A stretch of DNA of 64,000 bases from Methanococcoides burtonii DSM 6242 (GCF_000013725.1 NC_007955.1:124001-188000); one strand, 5' to 3'; positions 45,401 through 54,720 are shown, counted from the stretch's first letter. Made by a program: numbers and translations. The notes: a model not told the origin generated them from the sequence alone.

Positions 45401-45654
45401 CAGCCTGCCCTGTCAAGAATGTCATGGTCGTTCATTGACATGTAACGCAGGATACTGTCCTTGATTATCTTGTTCCAGGCAGTACCAAGATGGATATGGC
45501 CTGTAGTGTATGGTGGTCCGTCCACAAAATAGAATTTCTTAGCGCCTTTTCGGTGTTCACGTACTGATCTGTAGGCGTTGTTCGCCTCCCAGAATTCATG
45601 AACTTTTGTTTCGATCTCTTTGGCATTGTACTGGTCAGTAACTTCTTTGATCAT
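42478..45654 (-). CDS. ileS: Isoleucine--tRNA ligase
   Basis: A 1058-residue class I synthetase charging tRNA-Ile. The HIGH-type motif is [15 protein letters not shown] near 52-66; editing-domain blocks include [20 protein letters not shown]; zinc-binding cysteines occur in [20 protein letters not shown] and WKCSSCNSL; the KMSKS loop is [12 protein letters not shown] near 595. The length and C-terminal region match the archaeal/eukaryotic type. Its likely promoter lies just above 45654, near TATTATGTTAAAAAG. Confidence 0.97.
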
Positions 45655-45808
45655 GATGGTGCCCTCCTGGGTATGTCCAGTTCTTTGGCTATGTATAGGT
45701 ATTATCCTAATGCGGTAACAGATTTAAATATTATGTTAAAAAGACATATATTTTATAAAAAATGTGATCTGTATAAGGTTAAGGGGGCTAATGAGCCCTG
45801 CCCTGATC

Positions 45809-47134
45809 TCAAATTGTGCTTGTATTTTCAAAGAAGAATTTCTCTTTTCCAAATGCAGGTTCAAGGTCGGTAAGCCATGAGGCTGTTGGAGAATACTTCG
45901 CAAAGAATGGTTTACGCACCCATCTACAATCACGTCCTTGCAGAAATTCAAGCACAAAGACCTTTTCACCGTTTATTTCTTGTGTACCGAGGACATTTAT
46001 CTTCCCTGGGTCAGTGGACATGCTTGGTCCACGTACAGTTCTTGCAAGTCCGCTCACGTTCTGGTATGCTTCCTGGAATATTTCCCATGCTTTTGATATG
46101 GGGGTGTCGAAATAGTGGTTTGCACCTGTGTTCCTTACCATGAACATGTAATAAGGTATGCACCCAAGGCGTACCTGTTCTCTCCACATCTGCTCCCAGA
46201 TGACCGGATCATCATTTATGTGGGCTATCAGGGGCGACTGGGTTCGTATCTGTGCTCCGGTCGCGCGTATGTTCTTTATGGCTTCCTTGACTGTATCTGT
46301 AGTAAGCTCTACCGGGTGGTTGAAATGTCCCATGATTGCCATGTGCTTGTTGTGGTCGGTAACATTGGAGAACAGGGACAGTATGTCTTCGCTATCCTTG
46401 TCAGAAACAAAGCGTTGTGGCCAGTAACTTAATGATTTTGTCCCTATCCTGATGTTCTCGATCGTGCGAATATCTGCTTCCAGGATAGGTTCGATATATC
46501 TTTTCAGGAGATTTGCGCTCATTGTCATAGGGTCTCCTCCTGTGAAAAGCACATCTTTTACCTCGGGATGTTCCTGGAGGTATGATACTAATGTCTCTAT
46601 CTCCCGGCTGGCAAACTTCAGGTCTTTCATGCCGGTGAATTGTGCCCACCTGAAGCAGAAAGTGCAGAATGTATGGCAGGTCTGTCCCTGTGTGGGGAAG
46701 AAAAGGACGGTTTCGTTATACTTGTGTTGCATTCCCTCAAGGACCTTGCCGTTAAGTTCGGGAACGTTCTTATCAAGCTGCCCTGCAGGATGTGGGTTCA
46801 GGGTCAAACGTATCTTATGTATTGCCTGCTGGACCTCTTCTTCCGATGCAGCGGTGTGTAATAGGTGCTTCATCTCCTTGTAGTGAGGGGGCAATAGCAT
46901 GTCCTTGTTAGGAAAAGTAAGTCTGAACATTGGGTCATTGGGTACATTGTCCCAATTAATGAGCTCATCGATGACGTAATTATTAACGCGGAATGGAAAT
47001 ATCCTTGCAGCGATCCCGATATCCTCTTGCTGCTCCTGAGTAAAATTCTGTATCTGTGGGATCTCTTTGTAATTTGAAAGGGTGTATGCGCGGAAACCTC
47101 GTTTTGTAGCACCAGTTATGCTGATACCTCCCAT
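45809..47134 (-). CDS. KamA-family radical SAM protein (lysine 2,3-aminomutase-like)
   Basis: A 441-residue radical SAM enzyme with a CHTFCTFCF cluster motif (cysteines at 153, 157 and 160), DVLFTGGDPMTMSANLLKRY (GGDP), and the C-terminal YMFMVRNTGANHYFDTPISK. The order matches the KamA family, but the motif context is unlike classical AblA, which has MCSMYCRHCTR, and no acetyltransferase ablB gene is adjacent. It may be a distinct aminomutase or another radical enzyme. ATG 47134 has no obvious ribosome-binding site, as in leaderless archaeal genes. Confidence 0.75.
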   Translation of the reverse strand: MGGISITGATKRGFRAYTLSNYKEIPQIQNFTQEQQEDIGIAARIFPFRVNNYVIDELINWDNVPNDPMFRLTFPNKDMLLPPHYKEMKHLLHTAASEEEVQQAIHKIRLTLNPHPAGQLDKNVPELNGKVLEGMQHKYNETVLFFPTQGQTCHTFCTFCFRWAQFTGMKDLKFASREIETLVSYLQEHPEVKDVLFTGGDPMTMSANLLKRYIEPILEADIRTIENIRIGTKSLSYWPQRFVSDKDSEDILSLFSNVTDHNKHMAIMGHFNHPVELTTDTVKEAIKNIRATGAQIRTQSPLIAHINDDPVIWEQMWREQVRLGCIPYYMFMVRNTGANHYFDTPISKAWEIFQEAYQNVSGLARTVRGPSMSTDPGKINVLGTQEINGEKVFVLEFLQGRDCRWVRKPFFAKYSPTASWLTDLEPAFGKEKFFFENTSTI

Positions 47135-47472
47135 TTTTTTAGAAAAGCTACCTTATGCCAGCGGTTTCAATTAGTCCTTGAAATGATTTGTGATTTAGAC
47201 AAATTACACTACAAATAATATATAGTTGTTAAATTCTGAACTCTCCTATTCCGATTCATTATATATTAATTTCCCTTTTTTTACACCACCGGTTCTACTT
47301 TTTATTAGGATCTCCAAAACAATTCTAATGTTTGGCAAGGGGTATTGTTATCTTTCTGTTTATTTTCGAATGTTGCTCCATTCTTTTTTGCAATTTCCTG
47401 TTCGAAATGTTTAAAACAATACGGGGCTATAATGCATGGTTAAAATCATGTTTTATTATCAAAGGTGATAAG
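47135..47472. promoter_or_regulatory. Divergent promoter region of KamA-like and PUA genes
   Basis: No gene seen. The plus strand stays open from 47332 into the PUA gene, but it lacks homology or a ribosome-binding site until GGTGAT at 47464, so it is read as leader. TATA-like stretches include TAATATATAG near 47216-47225 and TTTAAAACAAT near 47410-47420. Confidence 0.35.
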
Positions 47473-47955
47473 TTGAAAGTAAAGTCCAGGGTTCAACTAA
47501 GGAAATCTGCAAAGAACAAATTGTTTAAAAGTCTTCGATCTACTTTCGGGGATGTTATTGATCGTATTTCAGAATACAAGCTTGAAAGTGCTATGGCTGA
47601 TGATTTTAAGATAATCATCGTTGATGGCAAGGTGCTTTTCTTCCAGATGGGTGAGGTATCTTTCCCTACTGTAAGGGGTGTGCTGGAATTAGGACTTGAT
47701 TGCAATGTCGTTACGGTTGATGCGGGTGCTGTGAAGTTTGTTGTGAATGGTGCTGATATAATGTGTCCGGGAATCGTTAAAGTTGATGATGGGCTGAATG
47801 AGGGCGACCTTGTTATCATCGTTGAAGAAACACATGGTAAGCCTCTTGCTATCGGACGTGCTCTTGTGCCGGCGACTGAGATGGTGGGCAGGTCAGGTAA
47901 GGCTATTAAGTCTATACATTATGTCGGGGATGAACTTTGGAACCTTGAGGCATGA
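47473..47955 (+). CDS. PUA-domain RNA-binding protein (MCT-1-like)
   Basis: A 160-residue protein. The N-terminal half (KVKSRVQLRKSAKNKLFKSL, DDFKIIIVDGKVLFFQMGEV) and a C-terminal PUA domain (VTVDAGAVKFVVNGADIMCP, GDLVIIVEETHGKPLAIGRA) match archaeal MCT-1/PUA proteins linked to translation or RNA modification. I choose TTG 47473 because AAAGGTGAT lies four bases upstream. Reading continues in the same direction toward sepF. Confidence 0.85.
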   Translation: MKVKSRVQLRKSAKNKLFKSLRSTFGDVIDRISEYKLESAMADDFKIIIVDGKVLFFQMGEVSFPTVRGVLELGLDCNVVTVDAGAVKFVVNGADIMCPGIVKVDDGLNEGDLVIIVEETHGKPLAIGRALVPATEMVGRSGKAIKSIHYVGDELWNLEA

Positions 47956-48130
47956 CATTTCAGGATAAATTGGAAGCTATCATTAAAATATGATGAACAT
48001 CCATATTAAATCCTATTAACATTGATGCGAAGCCAGAAAATCAAAATAGCTAATGGCTTAAATATTAAAAGAATTATTAAAGATATATTCTAAATCCATT
48101 CAATCGAATCTTAGGACAAAGGTGCTGACT

Positions 48131-48511
48131 ATGGCAAATTTCATGGATAAAATATTTGGAAGTGGAGTAAAGGGTGCGACAGATGCTGATGAATATACTG
48201 AGCTCGACCTTGGTAAATTTGAACAGGAAATGGCAGATGAACCTGCAGAGACCTATATCAGGGTGGCAGAACTTACGAACCTTAACGAACTTCCTGACTT
48301 GAAGAAAGAGATCTATAATGGCAATATCCTTATGATCGATATCTCTAATATCAAGGCTGATAAACTCATGCTTGACAGGGCACTTAAGGATCTGAAAGAT
48401 GTTGTTGTCGATGTTCATGGGGACATTGCAGGTATTAAGGATGATCAGGTACTTGTCACTCCGACAGGTGTCAGGATAGACAGATCCAAGATAGTTGGTG
48501 GAAGGTATTGA
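48131..48511 (+). CDS. sepF: Archaeal cell-division protein SepF
   Basis: A 126-residue protein. The N-terminal amphipathic helix MANFMDKIFG would bind the membrane, followed by a charged linker and the SepF core (YIRVAELTNLNELPDLKKEI, GNILMIDISNIKADKLMLDR, DVHGDIAGIKDDQVLVTPTG). SepF tethers FtsZ to the membrane in archaea. Start at ATG 48131, with AAAGGTG just upstream. A TATA-like GGCTTAAATATT lies near 48055-48066. Its stop overlaps the next start as TTGA. Confidence 0.9.
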   Translation: MANFMDKIFGSGVKGATDADEYTELDLGKFEQEMADEPAETYIRVAELTNLNELPDLKKEIYNGNILMIDISNIKADKLMLDRALKDLKDVVVDVHGDIAGIKDDQVLVTPTGVRIDRSKIVGGRY

Positions 48512-49173
48512 GCGCAGAGGATAGTTCCGGGGCAGAGTCCCCGAGATCATTTGAGACCAGAACTTCCTGTCCTCTCTGCCAGGAAGATCTTATCATTAAG
48601 TGGCAGGGGGATGAAATTCCCTATTTCGGGGAAGTTATGTACATTTCCACTTCCTGTTGTAACTGTGGTTTCAGGTTCACGGATACAATGATACTTGCTC
48701 AGAAAGAGCCTATGCGTTTTGAGCTCAAGGTGGAAGGACTTGAGGATCTCAATGCAAGGGTCATACGTTCGACCTCAGGCACCATAAGGATCCCTGAACT
48801 CGGAATCGATGTTGAGCCCGGTTCTGTTTCGGATTCATATGTTACTAATATTGAGGGCATTCTTCAAAGGGTACAGTCGGTTGTCGTGACCGCTACTGGC
48901 TGGGTTAAAGATGATGACGATGCTTATGCACGTGGACTGGAACTACAGGATCAGATTGAAAAAGCTATAGCTGGGGATTTTCCTCTGACTGTCATTATAG
49001 AAGATCCTCTTGGTAACAGTGCTATAATCTCTGAGAAAGTTGTATCCAGAAAGCTCTCGGCCGAGGAAGCGGGCGATCTTCATAGCGGTATGGTTGTCTT
49101 TGATGTTGATACCTCTCAGATGGAAGTCGATTCTTCTGATAAGATACAGCCGATTGGAAATAGCTATAAATGA
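48508..49173 (+). CDS. ZPR1-like zinc-finger protein
   Basis: A 221-residue protein with a C4 zinc finger: C-x2-C at residues 21-24 (SCPLCQEDL) and CCNCGFRFTD near 50-53, followed by the ZPR1 beta-sandwich (RSTSGTIRIPELGIDVEPGS, YVTNIEGILQRVQSVV) and DFPLTVIIEDPLGNSAI. Archaeal single-copy ZPR1 domains relate to the eukaryotic eEF1A-folding factor, which suggests a chaperone role. TTG 48508 overlaps the sepF stop. Confidence 0.87.
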   Translation: MSAEDSSGAESPRSFETRTSCPLCQEDLIIKWQGDEIPYFGEVMYISTSCCNCGFRFTDTMILAQKEPMRFELKVEGLEDLNARVIRSTSGTIRIPELGIDVEPGSVSDSYVTNIEGILQRVQSVVVTATGWVKDDDDAYARGLELQDQIEKAIAGDFPLTVIIEDPLGNSAIISEKVVSRKLSAEEAGDLHSGMVVFDVDTSQMEVDSSDKIQPIGNSYK

Positions 49174-49230
49174 TGCCTGTATTTAGCTCAAAAATTCGAA
49201 TATAATCGTTTCGATCTTATTGGTGACATT

Positions 49231-50667
49231 ATGGCTGAACAAGAAAAAGAGGCAACGCTTCCTTCAAAAGAGAATTTCAGTGAATGGTATAACGGTATGC
49301 TCCAGATCGCAGAGATCATGGATGTACGTTATCCTGTGAAAGGTTCATATGTTTGGTATCCTTTCGGTTTTTCTATTCGTAGGAATGTTTATGATATCAT
49401 TCGTGGATTGCTTGATAAAGATCATCAGGAAACACTATTCCCTCTTTTGATACCTGAAAATGAGTTCATGAAAGAGGCAGAGCATATCAAAGGGTTTGAA
49501 GAAGAGGTTTATTGGGTACTCAATGGTGGTACTACTCCTCTTGATGTGAAACTTGCGCTTCGTCCAACCAGTGAGACCGCGATTTATCCTATGTATCGTC
49601 TTTGGGTGCGTTCACATGCGGACCTTCCATTGAAGCTTTACCAGATCGTCAATACGTTCAGGTATGAGACAAAGCACACCAGACCGCTTATCCGTCTCCG
49701 GGAGATCACTTCTTTTAAGGAAGCTCATACGGTTCATGCAACCTGGGATGAGGCTGCATCTCAGGTGGAGGAGGCTATAAGACTCTATATCGAGTTCTAC
49801 AAAAGGCTTGCTATTCCTGTGCTTCCTTCAAAGCGTCCTAGCTGGGACAAGTTCCCTGGTGCTGATTATACCATTGCAGTAGATTCATTGATGCCTGATG
49901 GAAAAACGCTTCAGGTGGGTACTGCACATCATTTGGGTGATAATTTCGCAAAGACCTTTGATATCAAGTATGAGGATGTTGATGGTGAACAGGTCTATGC
50001 TCATCAGACCTGTTATGGCGTTTCTGAAAGGTGCATTGCCACTCTACTTTCGACCCATGGTGATGATAAGGGTCTGGTACTTCCTCCTGAGGTCGCTCCG
50101 ACACAGGTTGTTATCATACCTATCATTTTCAAAGAACCGGAAGCTGTGCTCAATGCATGTAATGATGTGAAGGCTGAGCTTGAGGCTGCAGGTGTTCGGG
50201 TCACTATCGATGATAGCGATAAACGTCCGGGTTCCAAGTATTATAAGTGGGAGATGAAGGGCGTTCCTTTGAGGATAGAGATAGGTCCGAGGGACCTGAA
50301 GAACGAGGCTGCAATGCTCGCCAGACGTGATACTGGTGAGAAGGAACAGGTGCCTCTGGCTTCTATCAAGGATGAGGTTCTCTCAAGGTTCAAAATTATT
50401 CAGACATCCCTTTTGGAAAAGGCGACTTCTGAGCTGAACGAGCGTATCTTCGATTGTTCTACTGTGGATGATGTTAAGGAAAAGGTACAGGATGGAATTG
50501 CTCTTGTTCCATGGTGTGGTGAGGAAAAGTGTGGGCTCGATCTGGATGAACAGGTCGGTGCAGGCATACTTGGAATTCCTACTGATATGGATGAGGATGG
50601 TACTTACAAGTGTCCTATCTGTAGCAAGGAAACTCGTACAAGGGTTTACGTGGCAAGGACTTATTGA
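49231..50667 (+). CDS. proS: Proline--tRNA ligase
   Basis: A 478-residue class II synthetase of the archaeal/eukaryotic type. Motif 2 and 3 regions are seen in [40 protein letters not shown] and [18 protein letters not shown]; the anticodon-binding domain begins [17 protein letters not shown]-terminal zinc-binding extension has cysteines in [11 protein letters not shown] and [19 protein letters not shown] precedes ATG 49231. Confidence 0.97.
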   Translation: MAEQEKEATLPSKENFSEWYNGMLQIAEIMDVRYPVKGSYVWYPFGFSIRRNVYDIIRGLLDKDHQETLFPLLIPENEFMKEAEHIKGFEEEVYWVLNGGTTPLDVKLALRPTSETAIYPMYRLWVRSHADLPLKLYQIVNTFRYETKHTRPLIRLREITSFKEAHTVHATWDEAASQVEEAIRLYIEFYKRLAIPVLPSKRPSWDKFPGADYTIAVDSLMPDGKTLQVGTAHHLGDNFAKTFDIKYEDVDGEQVYAHQTCYGVSERCIATLLSTHGDDKGLVLPPEVAPTQVVIIPIIFKEPEAVLNACNDVKAELEAAGVRVTIDDSDKRPGSKYYKWEMKGVPLRIEIGPRDLKNEAAMLARRDTGEKEQVPLASIKDEVLSRFKIIQTSLLEKATSELNERIFDCSTVDDVKEKVQDGIALVPWCGEEKCGLDLDEQVGAGILGIPTDMDEDGTYKCPICSKETRTRVYVARTY

Positions 50668-50689
50668 TGCTGGATGATGGTGATTTGAT

Positions 50690-51733
50690 ATGGTGTCTCT
50701 GATAGCTAATGATAAAAGACCGGAAAAGCCGTTATTCATCTGTGTTTTGGGAAATACGGAAACTGCATATATCGAGAAGTTATCTGCAGCAGGAATGACT
50801 GCTAAGCTTACGGATTACACCCCAACAGGCGATGCGGAGCTTGTAGAGACTGGTAGTATCATCAGTGCTCCTGTGATCCCGATGACACCTCCATATAATA
50901 CACCCACCCCTGGACTTATTACACGTGCATCATTACAGCTTTCAGGTGTCCCTCATTTGTTTGTGAACTCTGGTCTGAAGATTCCTCCGAAAGTTCCTTT
51001 TGAGGATCTGGGTGCAAGGTATGGGGAAGATATCAGGAATGATGTGGCTGTGCATGATGTCGAAGGTATCATCAAGGCTGCACTTTCTGTTGGTGAGAGG
51101 GTTCGTGATGATCATGATATGTTTGTAATAGGGGAAAGTACTCCTGCTGGCACGACCACTGCCATGGGTGTTCTTGATGCTCTTGGTTATGATAGTAATG
51201 TGAGCAGTAGCTCTTCTGAGAATCCTGTGGAGCTTAAGAGGAGGGTCGTGAAAGAAGCAATGGATGCGTCAGGTATTATTTCCGGTGGTCTTAGGGGTGA
51301 TCCAATACGCGCTATCGCCTGTCTTGGTGATCCGATGATGCCAGCTGTAGCTGGTCTTGTTTCAGGGCTTAAAGGTAAGCGTGTTATACTTGCAGGTGGG
51401 ACTCAGATGGCCGCAGTGTATGCTTTCATGAAGCATATGGGTACTGATCTTAGTAATGTGTCCATTGTGACTACAAGTTATGTAGCTAATGATGAGACTG
51501 CAAATTTCAATGAAATCATCGAAGCACTTGAAGCTGATATGTTTGCAATTGATCCTCGTTTTGGTAATTCTTCCCACAAGGGATTGAGGCAGTATGAACT
51601 TGGCTATGTGAAGGAAGGTGTGGGTGCCGGAGGAGCACTTTATCTTGCAGGCCTTCTCGGAGTTTCTGTCGATACTATCCGCGAGGAGATCGAAAAGATC
51701 TGCCTTGAACTTGCTGATCTTATCAATGCATAA
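50690..51733 (+). CDS. CobT-like nicotinate-nucleotide phosphoribosyltransferase (TIGR00303 type)
   Basis: A 347-residue protein with IGESTPAGTTTAMGVLDALG, GGLRGDPIRAIACLGDPMMP, VILAGGTQMAAVYAFMKHMG and YVKEGVGAGGALYLAGLLGV. These match the archaeal TIGR00303/CobT-related family, thought to activate the lower ligand of cobamides used by methyltransferases in methanogens. ATG 50690 with GGTGATTTG upstream. It follows proS closely on the same strand. Confidence 0.87.
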   Translation: MVSLIANDKRPEKPLFICVLGNTETAYIEKLSAAGMTAKLTDYTPTGDAELVETGSIISAPVIPMTPPYNTPTPGLITRASLQLSGVPHLFVNSGLKIPPKVPFEDLGARYGEDIRNDVAVHDVEGIIKAALSVGERVRDDHDMFVIGESTPAGTTTAMGVLDALGYDSNVSSSSSENPVELKRRVVKEAMDASGIISGGLRGDPIRAIACLGDPMMPAVAGLVSGLKGKRVILAGGTQMAAVYAFMKHMGTDLSNVSIVTTSYVANDETANFNEIIEALEADMFAIDPRFGNSSHKGLRQYELGYVKEGVGAGGALYLAGLLGVSVDTIREEIEKICLELADLINA

Positions 51734-51850
51734 TAATGTTTCATGGGCTGAATGATGTATGGCTGTTACATTCTTGTTCAATTCTTATTTTTTAAACCGA
51801 TACCTATATCAGTGATAAGATATATCTTTGGGATGTAATCGCAAGGTTGC

Positions 51851-52046
51851 GGGGCTGTGGCCTAGCCTGGAATGGCGACGGGCTCCAGCGGATAAATGAT
51901 GAACAACGGGTCTACTGAGATCTGCTCGACGGAGTGGGTCGGTGAAGAGCCGTTGGAGCACTGATGTGTGTTCTTAAGAATTGACTGTCGTAAGGCAGTT
52001 GTTCGGAGAGACCCGTCGATCGAGAGTTCGAATCTCTCCAGCCCCA
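51851..52046 (+). tRNA. tRNA-Trp (CCA) with a 122-nt intron
   Basis: Acceptor GGGGCTG (51851-51857) pairs with CAGCCCC (52039-52045), followed by discriminator A. Anticodon CCA is at 51885-51887 and G37 at 51888; the 3' exon resumes at A38 (52011) with CCCGT pairing to ACGGG. The mature loop is CTCCAGA. The intron follows position 37, the canonical archaeal site, and its ends can form a bulge-helix-bulge for splicing endonuclease. A TATA-like AAGATATATC lies near 51818-51827. Confidence 0.95.
51889..52010 (+). ncRNA. Intron-encoded box C/D guide RNA for tRNA-Trp methylation
   Basis: The intron has box C ATGATGA (51896-51902), D' CTGA (51915-51918), a C'-like GGTGAAG (51941-51947) and D CTGA (51961-51964). 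The D' guide ACGGGTCT pairs with AGACCCGT of the tRNA, and the fifth-nucleotide rule points to residue C39. The D guide TGGAGC pairs with GCTCCA and points to C34. Targeting 34 and 39 of tRNA-Trp by its own intron is known in haloarchaea and other euryarchaea. Confidence 0.88.
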
Positions 52047-52460
52047 CATTTTACTTTTAGCTTCTTAGAGGATTTCTTCATTTTATAGATAAATTTAGCT
52101 TTGGGTATCTCTTCAGTTTGAGGTGCACTGGCAATATTTTCTGGAATTGCATTCAATTAAAGTAAATACACGATTCTCATATACATCAATGGATATTAAC
52201 CTCTTTAAAATGTGATTTTGAATTATATATCGTCGGGTTATTTTTACAGATTATTTCTATTGTTACTCTTTGCCAGTGTCTCAATTGCACCAGTCTCAGC
52301 GGAGGCAATGGTGAGCATAGTTCATTTTGATAAATCGTTAGCCCTTGGTTCTGATGTAACTGTGGTGGCATGTTTTCAATGCGATTGGATAATCTGCATT
52401 GTCTTCTTTTTTTTCTACTGATCAACAATATTATTCTTTCAGTCCTGTCAGATAAAAAGG
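52047..52460. other. Gap between tRNA-Trp and the rpl15e promoter
   Basis: No convincing gene. A GTG frame at 52212-52421 reads like a signal peptide (YRLFLLLLFASVSIAPVSAE) followed by a short stretch and an abrupt hydrophobic end, possibly a truncated secreted protein. No ribosome-binding site supports it. Confidence 0.25.
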
Positions 52461-52468
52461 TTTAAATG
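52461..52468 (+). promoter_or_regulatory. TATA box of rpl15e
   Basis: TTTAAATG preceded by AAAAAGG (BRE-like). Transcription would begin near 52487, giving a leader of about 90 bases that contains the two hairpins at 52502-52541. Confidence 0.5.
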
Positions 52469-52501
52469 CCATAGTGTATGTACTAATCGATGTTTCATTG
52501 T

Positions 52502-52541
52502 CGGGATACTATCCCGTGGGAATGTGGCTGAAAACTTCAGC
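52502..52541 (+). promoter_or_regulatory. Two tandem hairpins in the rpl15e leader
   Basis: CGGGATA-C-TATCCCG (52502-52516) is an interrupted palindrome, and GCTGAA-AAC-TTCAGC (52527-52541) is a 6-bp stem with a 3-nt loop. Both would lie in the 5' untranslated RNA, 36 bases before the TTG start. They could serve autoregulation by a ribosomal protein; the first could instead be an operator. Confidence 0.45.
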
Positions 52542-52577
52542 TGAACCGTGAAACTAACATGAAACAAGGTGAATAAA

Positions 52578-53171
52578 TTGTCAAAATCATTTTATGGATA
52601 TATAAGAGATGCATGGAAGAACCCTGATGAGACTTACGTCCGTGACCTTAGATGGGAAAGGCTTCAGGTATGGAGAAAGGAAGGCTCTGTTACAAGAGTA
52701 GAACGCCCAACACGTATCGACCGTGCACGATCACTTGGTTACAAGGCCAAGCAGGGTATCGTTGTTGCTCGTGTAAAAGTACGAAGGGGTAGCATGAGAA
52801 AGTCCCGTTACATTCGTGGAAGGCGTACTCAGCACACCGGTAAGAATAAGATCACTGTCGGTAAGAGCATTCAGAGGATCTCTGAAGAGCGTGCTGCAAG
52901 GAAGTACCCTAACATGGAAGTCCTTAACTCTTACTGGGTAGGCGAAGATGGTAAGCAGAAATGGTACGAGGTAATTCTCGTTGACCCAAGCCACCCTGTC
53001 ATTAAATCTGATAAGAATCTCAACTGGATCTGTGGCAAGGCTCACAGTGGTAGGGTATTCCGTGGTAAGACCAGTGCAGGTCGCAAGGGCCGAGGCATGC
53101 AGACGCGCGGAACCGGTACTGAGAAGACCAGGCCAAGCGTAAGATCAAATCTTAACAGAAGCAAAAAGTGA
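52578..53171 (+). CDS. rpl15e: 50S ribosomal protein L15e
   Basis: A 197-residue basic protein: [60 protein letters not shown] and [21 protein letters not shown]15e is an archaeal/eukaryotic large-subunit protein. I use TTG 52578, because AAGGTGA lies seven bases upstream and related proteins begin at this serine/valine-lysine; GTG 52569 would place the start inside the binding site. Its stop overlaps the next start as GTGA. Confidence 0.95.
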   Translation: MSKSFYGYIRDAWKNPDETYVRDLRWERLQVWRKEGSVTRVERPTRIDRARSLGYKAKQGIVVARVKVRRGSMRKSRYIRGRRTQHTGKNKITVGKSIQRISEERAARKYPNMEVLNSYWVGEDGKQKWYEVILVDPSHPVIKSDKNLNWICGKAHSGRVFRGKTSAGRKGRGMQTRGTGTEKTRPSVRSNLNRSKK

Positions 53172-53623
53172 TCCACTATATCTCTGTGCGTGTAAGCGCA
53201 CATGCTACTGAGGATGAGTCCAGAGTAAGATCTGCTCTGGATCTCTTTTTATTGAATTCTTTTGACAAAGGCAAGTGTACTGATACTGACAAGTACGTTG
53301 AGTCCCTGGTTGTCGAAGGATACCATGGTAATCCTATTACCATGTTCAGTTCAGCTATCAAGCGCAAGCCTGATACAAAGGCCTTTGCTGCATTCGTCAG
53401 GCCGAAAATGACGCCTGAGGATGTAGAGCTGCTTCGTGAAGAAATGCCTGATCGTCTTGATGATGACCAGATGTTCCATCTAAGGTTCGACAAACAGGCA
53501 GCATTCAATGGGCGGATAAAATTATCTTCATCATCGGATGCGATAATCGTGAAAGTTAAGATCGAAACGTATCCAAAGGATCGGCTGGAAGCCGGCAGGA
53601 TCGTGGAGGAATTATTTGGCTGA
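53168..53623 (+). CDS. RNA-binding protein of the COG1325 type (exosome-associated)
   Basis: A 151-residue protein from GTG 53168: [60 protein letters not shown] and [14 protein letters not shown]. This matches PF01877/COG1325, small archaeal RNA-binding proteins predicted to be linked with the exosome, and the position between rpl15e and RNase P genes is the conserved one. Overlaps both neighbours slightly. Confidence 0.87.
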   Translation: MIHYISVRVSAHATEDESRVRSALDLFLLNSFDKGKCTDTDKYVESLVVEGYHGNPITMFSSAIKRKPDTKAFAAFVRPKMTPEDVELLREEMPDRLDDDQMFHLRFDKQAAFNGRIKLSSSSDAIIVKVKIETYPKDRLEAGRIVEELFG

Positions 53624-54341
53624 ACGCTCTTTCTATGATCTAAGTATCCACTATGTGCCGGATGGTAAAAATACGGCAGAAGAACTAATCTCAATGGCAA
53701 AACATCTTGGTTTTGCCGGGATCGGTCTGAGCAATCATTCTACTGCAGAAGGGCCGCTAAAATCGGATGGGACCGAAGGTTTTGATATTTTCCGCACGGT
53801 CGAGCTTGTGGCTTCGAATCCCTCTAAACTTCATGGTCTTGTTGGTAAATATCGCAATAAAGTGGATGTTCTGGCTGTACATGGTGGCGATGAGGGCATT
53901 AATCGTGCGGCAGTGGAGAACTCTAACGTTGATATCCTTATACATCCGTTCACTCCAAAGGGCAGTGGCTTAAATCATGTGCTTGCAAAGTCTGCAAGTG
54001 AAAATAATGTCGCGATTGCATTTGATATTGATTCGCTGATCATGTCCCGCGGCGGAAGACGTGTGCACAGTCTATCTCATTTCAGGGATTATCTGGCACT
54101 TTCAAGGAAGTATGATGTTCCAATGTTGCTTACTAGTAATGCTTTATCCATCTTTGGTCTGCGTGCACCTCGTGAGATCATTGCACTTGCAGCTCTTTTT
54201 GGAATGGAGAAGGATGAGGCCATCATGGCATTATCGGAAACACCTTTGAAGATCGTTCAAAAGAAACGACATGATAAGAACTATGTTTGCGAAGGGGTGG
54301 AAATATTTGAACCGTCTCCTTCTGTTCTGGGGGATGAATGA
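53616..54341 (+). CDS. rnp3: Ribonuclease P protein component 3 (p30)
   Basis: A 241-residue TIM-barrel-like protein: FYDLSIHYVPDGKNTAEELI, LAVHGGDEGINRAAVENSNV, DILIHPFTPKGSGLNHVLAK and RRVHSLSHFRDYLALSRKYD. p30 pairs with Pop5 to support the catalytic domain of RNase P RNA in 5' processing of tRNA. TTG 53616 has a strong GGAGG site (in GTGGAGGAATTAT) and overlaps the upstream gene by eight bases. Confidence 0.93.
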   Translation: MAERSFYDLSIHYVPDGKNTAEELISMAKHLGFAGIGLSNHSTAEGPLKSDGTEGFDIFRTVELVASNPSKLHGLVGKYRNKVDVLAVHGGDEGINRAAVENSNVDILIHPFTPKGSGLNHVLAKSASENNVAIAFDIDSLIMSRGGRRVHSLSHFRDYLALSRKYDVPMLLTSNALSIFGLRAPREIIALAALFGMEKDEAIMALSETPLKIVQKKRHDKNYVCEGVEIFEPSPSVLGDE

Positions 54342-54706
54342 AGCTGAAAGTCCTTCCTCCGACCTTACGCCATGATCGCAGATATTTTGCATTTGAACTC
54401 ATAGGTGGCAACATTGTTGACCGAAGTGATCTCCTTCGTGAGATCTTCTTATGTGCTAGCTCGCTTGTTGGCGATAACGGTTTGAGTGAATGTGGGGTAA
54501 GGCTACTTGACTTTGAGGATTCAAAAGGTATTGTACGTTGTCTTCGGGATCGTATGGATATGACCCGTGCTGTTCTTGCTTCGGTTACATCGGTGAATGG
54601 CAAACCAGTGATAATTCACGTCCTGGGTATATCCGGGACAGTGCACGGAGCAACAACAAAGTATTTAGAAGGGTGTACTGTATATAGTCCTGAAGAAAAG
54701 ACATAA
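54338..54706 (+). CDS. rnp2: Ribonuclease P protein component 2 (Pop5)
   Basis: A 122-residue RRM-like protein: MKLKVLPPTLRHDRRYFAFE, GLSECGVRLLDFEDSKGIVR and VNGKPVIIHVLGISGTVHGA. Pop5 forms the p30-Pop5 heterotetramer of archaeal RNase P. ATG overlaps the p30 stop as ATGA, so the two subunits are translationally coupled. Confidence 0.93.
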   Translation: MKLKVLPPTLRHDRRYFAFELIGGNIVDRSDLLREIFLCASSLVGDNGLSECGVRLLDFEDSKGIVRCLRDRMDMTRAVLASVTSVNGKPVIIHVLGISGTVHGATTKYLEGCTVYSPEEKT

Positions 54707-54710
54707 ACAG

Positions 54711-54720
54711 ATATATATTA
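54711..54720 (+). promoter_or_regulatory. TATA-like element before psmA
   Basis: ATATATATTA at 54711-54720 lies about 100 bases upstream of psmA, in the widest gap of this gene run, and could give an extra internal promoter with a leader of about 75 bases. Confidence 0.45.

Noticed and set aside
47332-47472. Upstream extension of the PUA-domain gene
   Set aside because: The frame is open but its sequence is not like the family, and a GGTGAT site points to TTG 47473.
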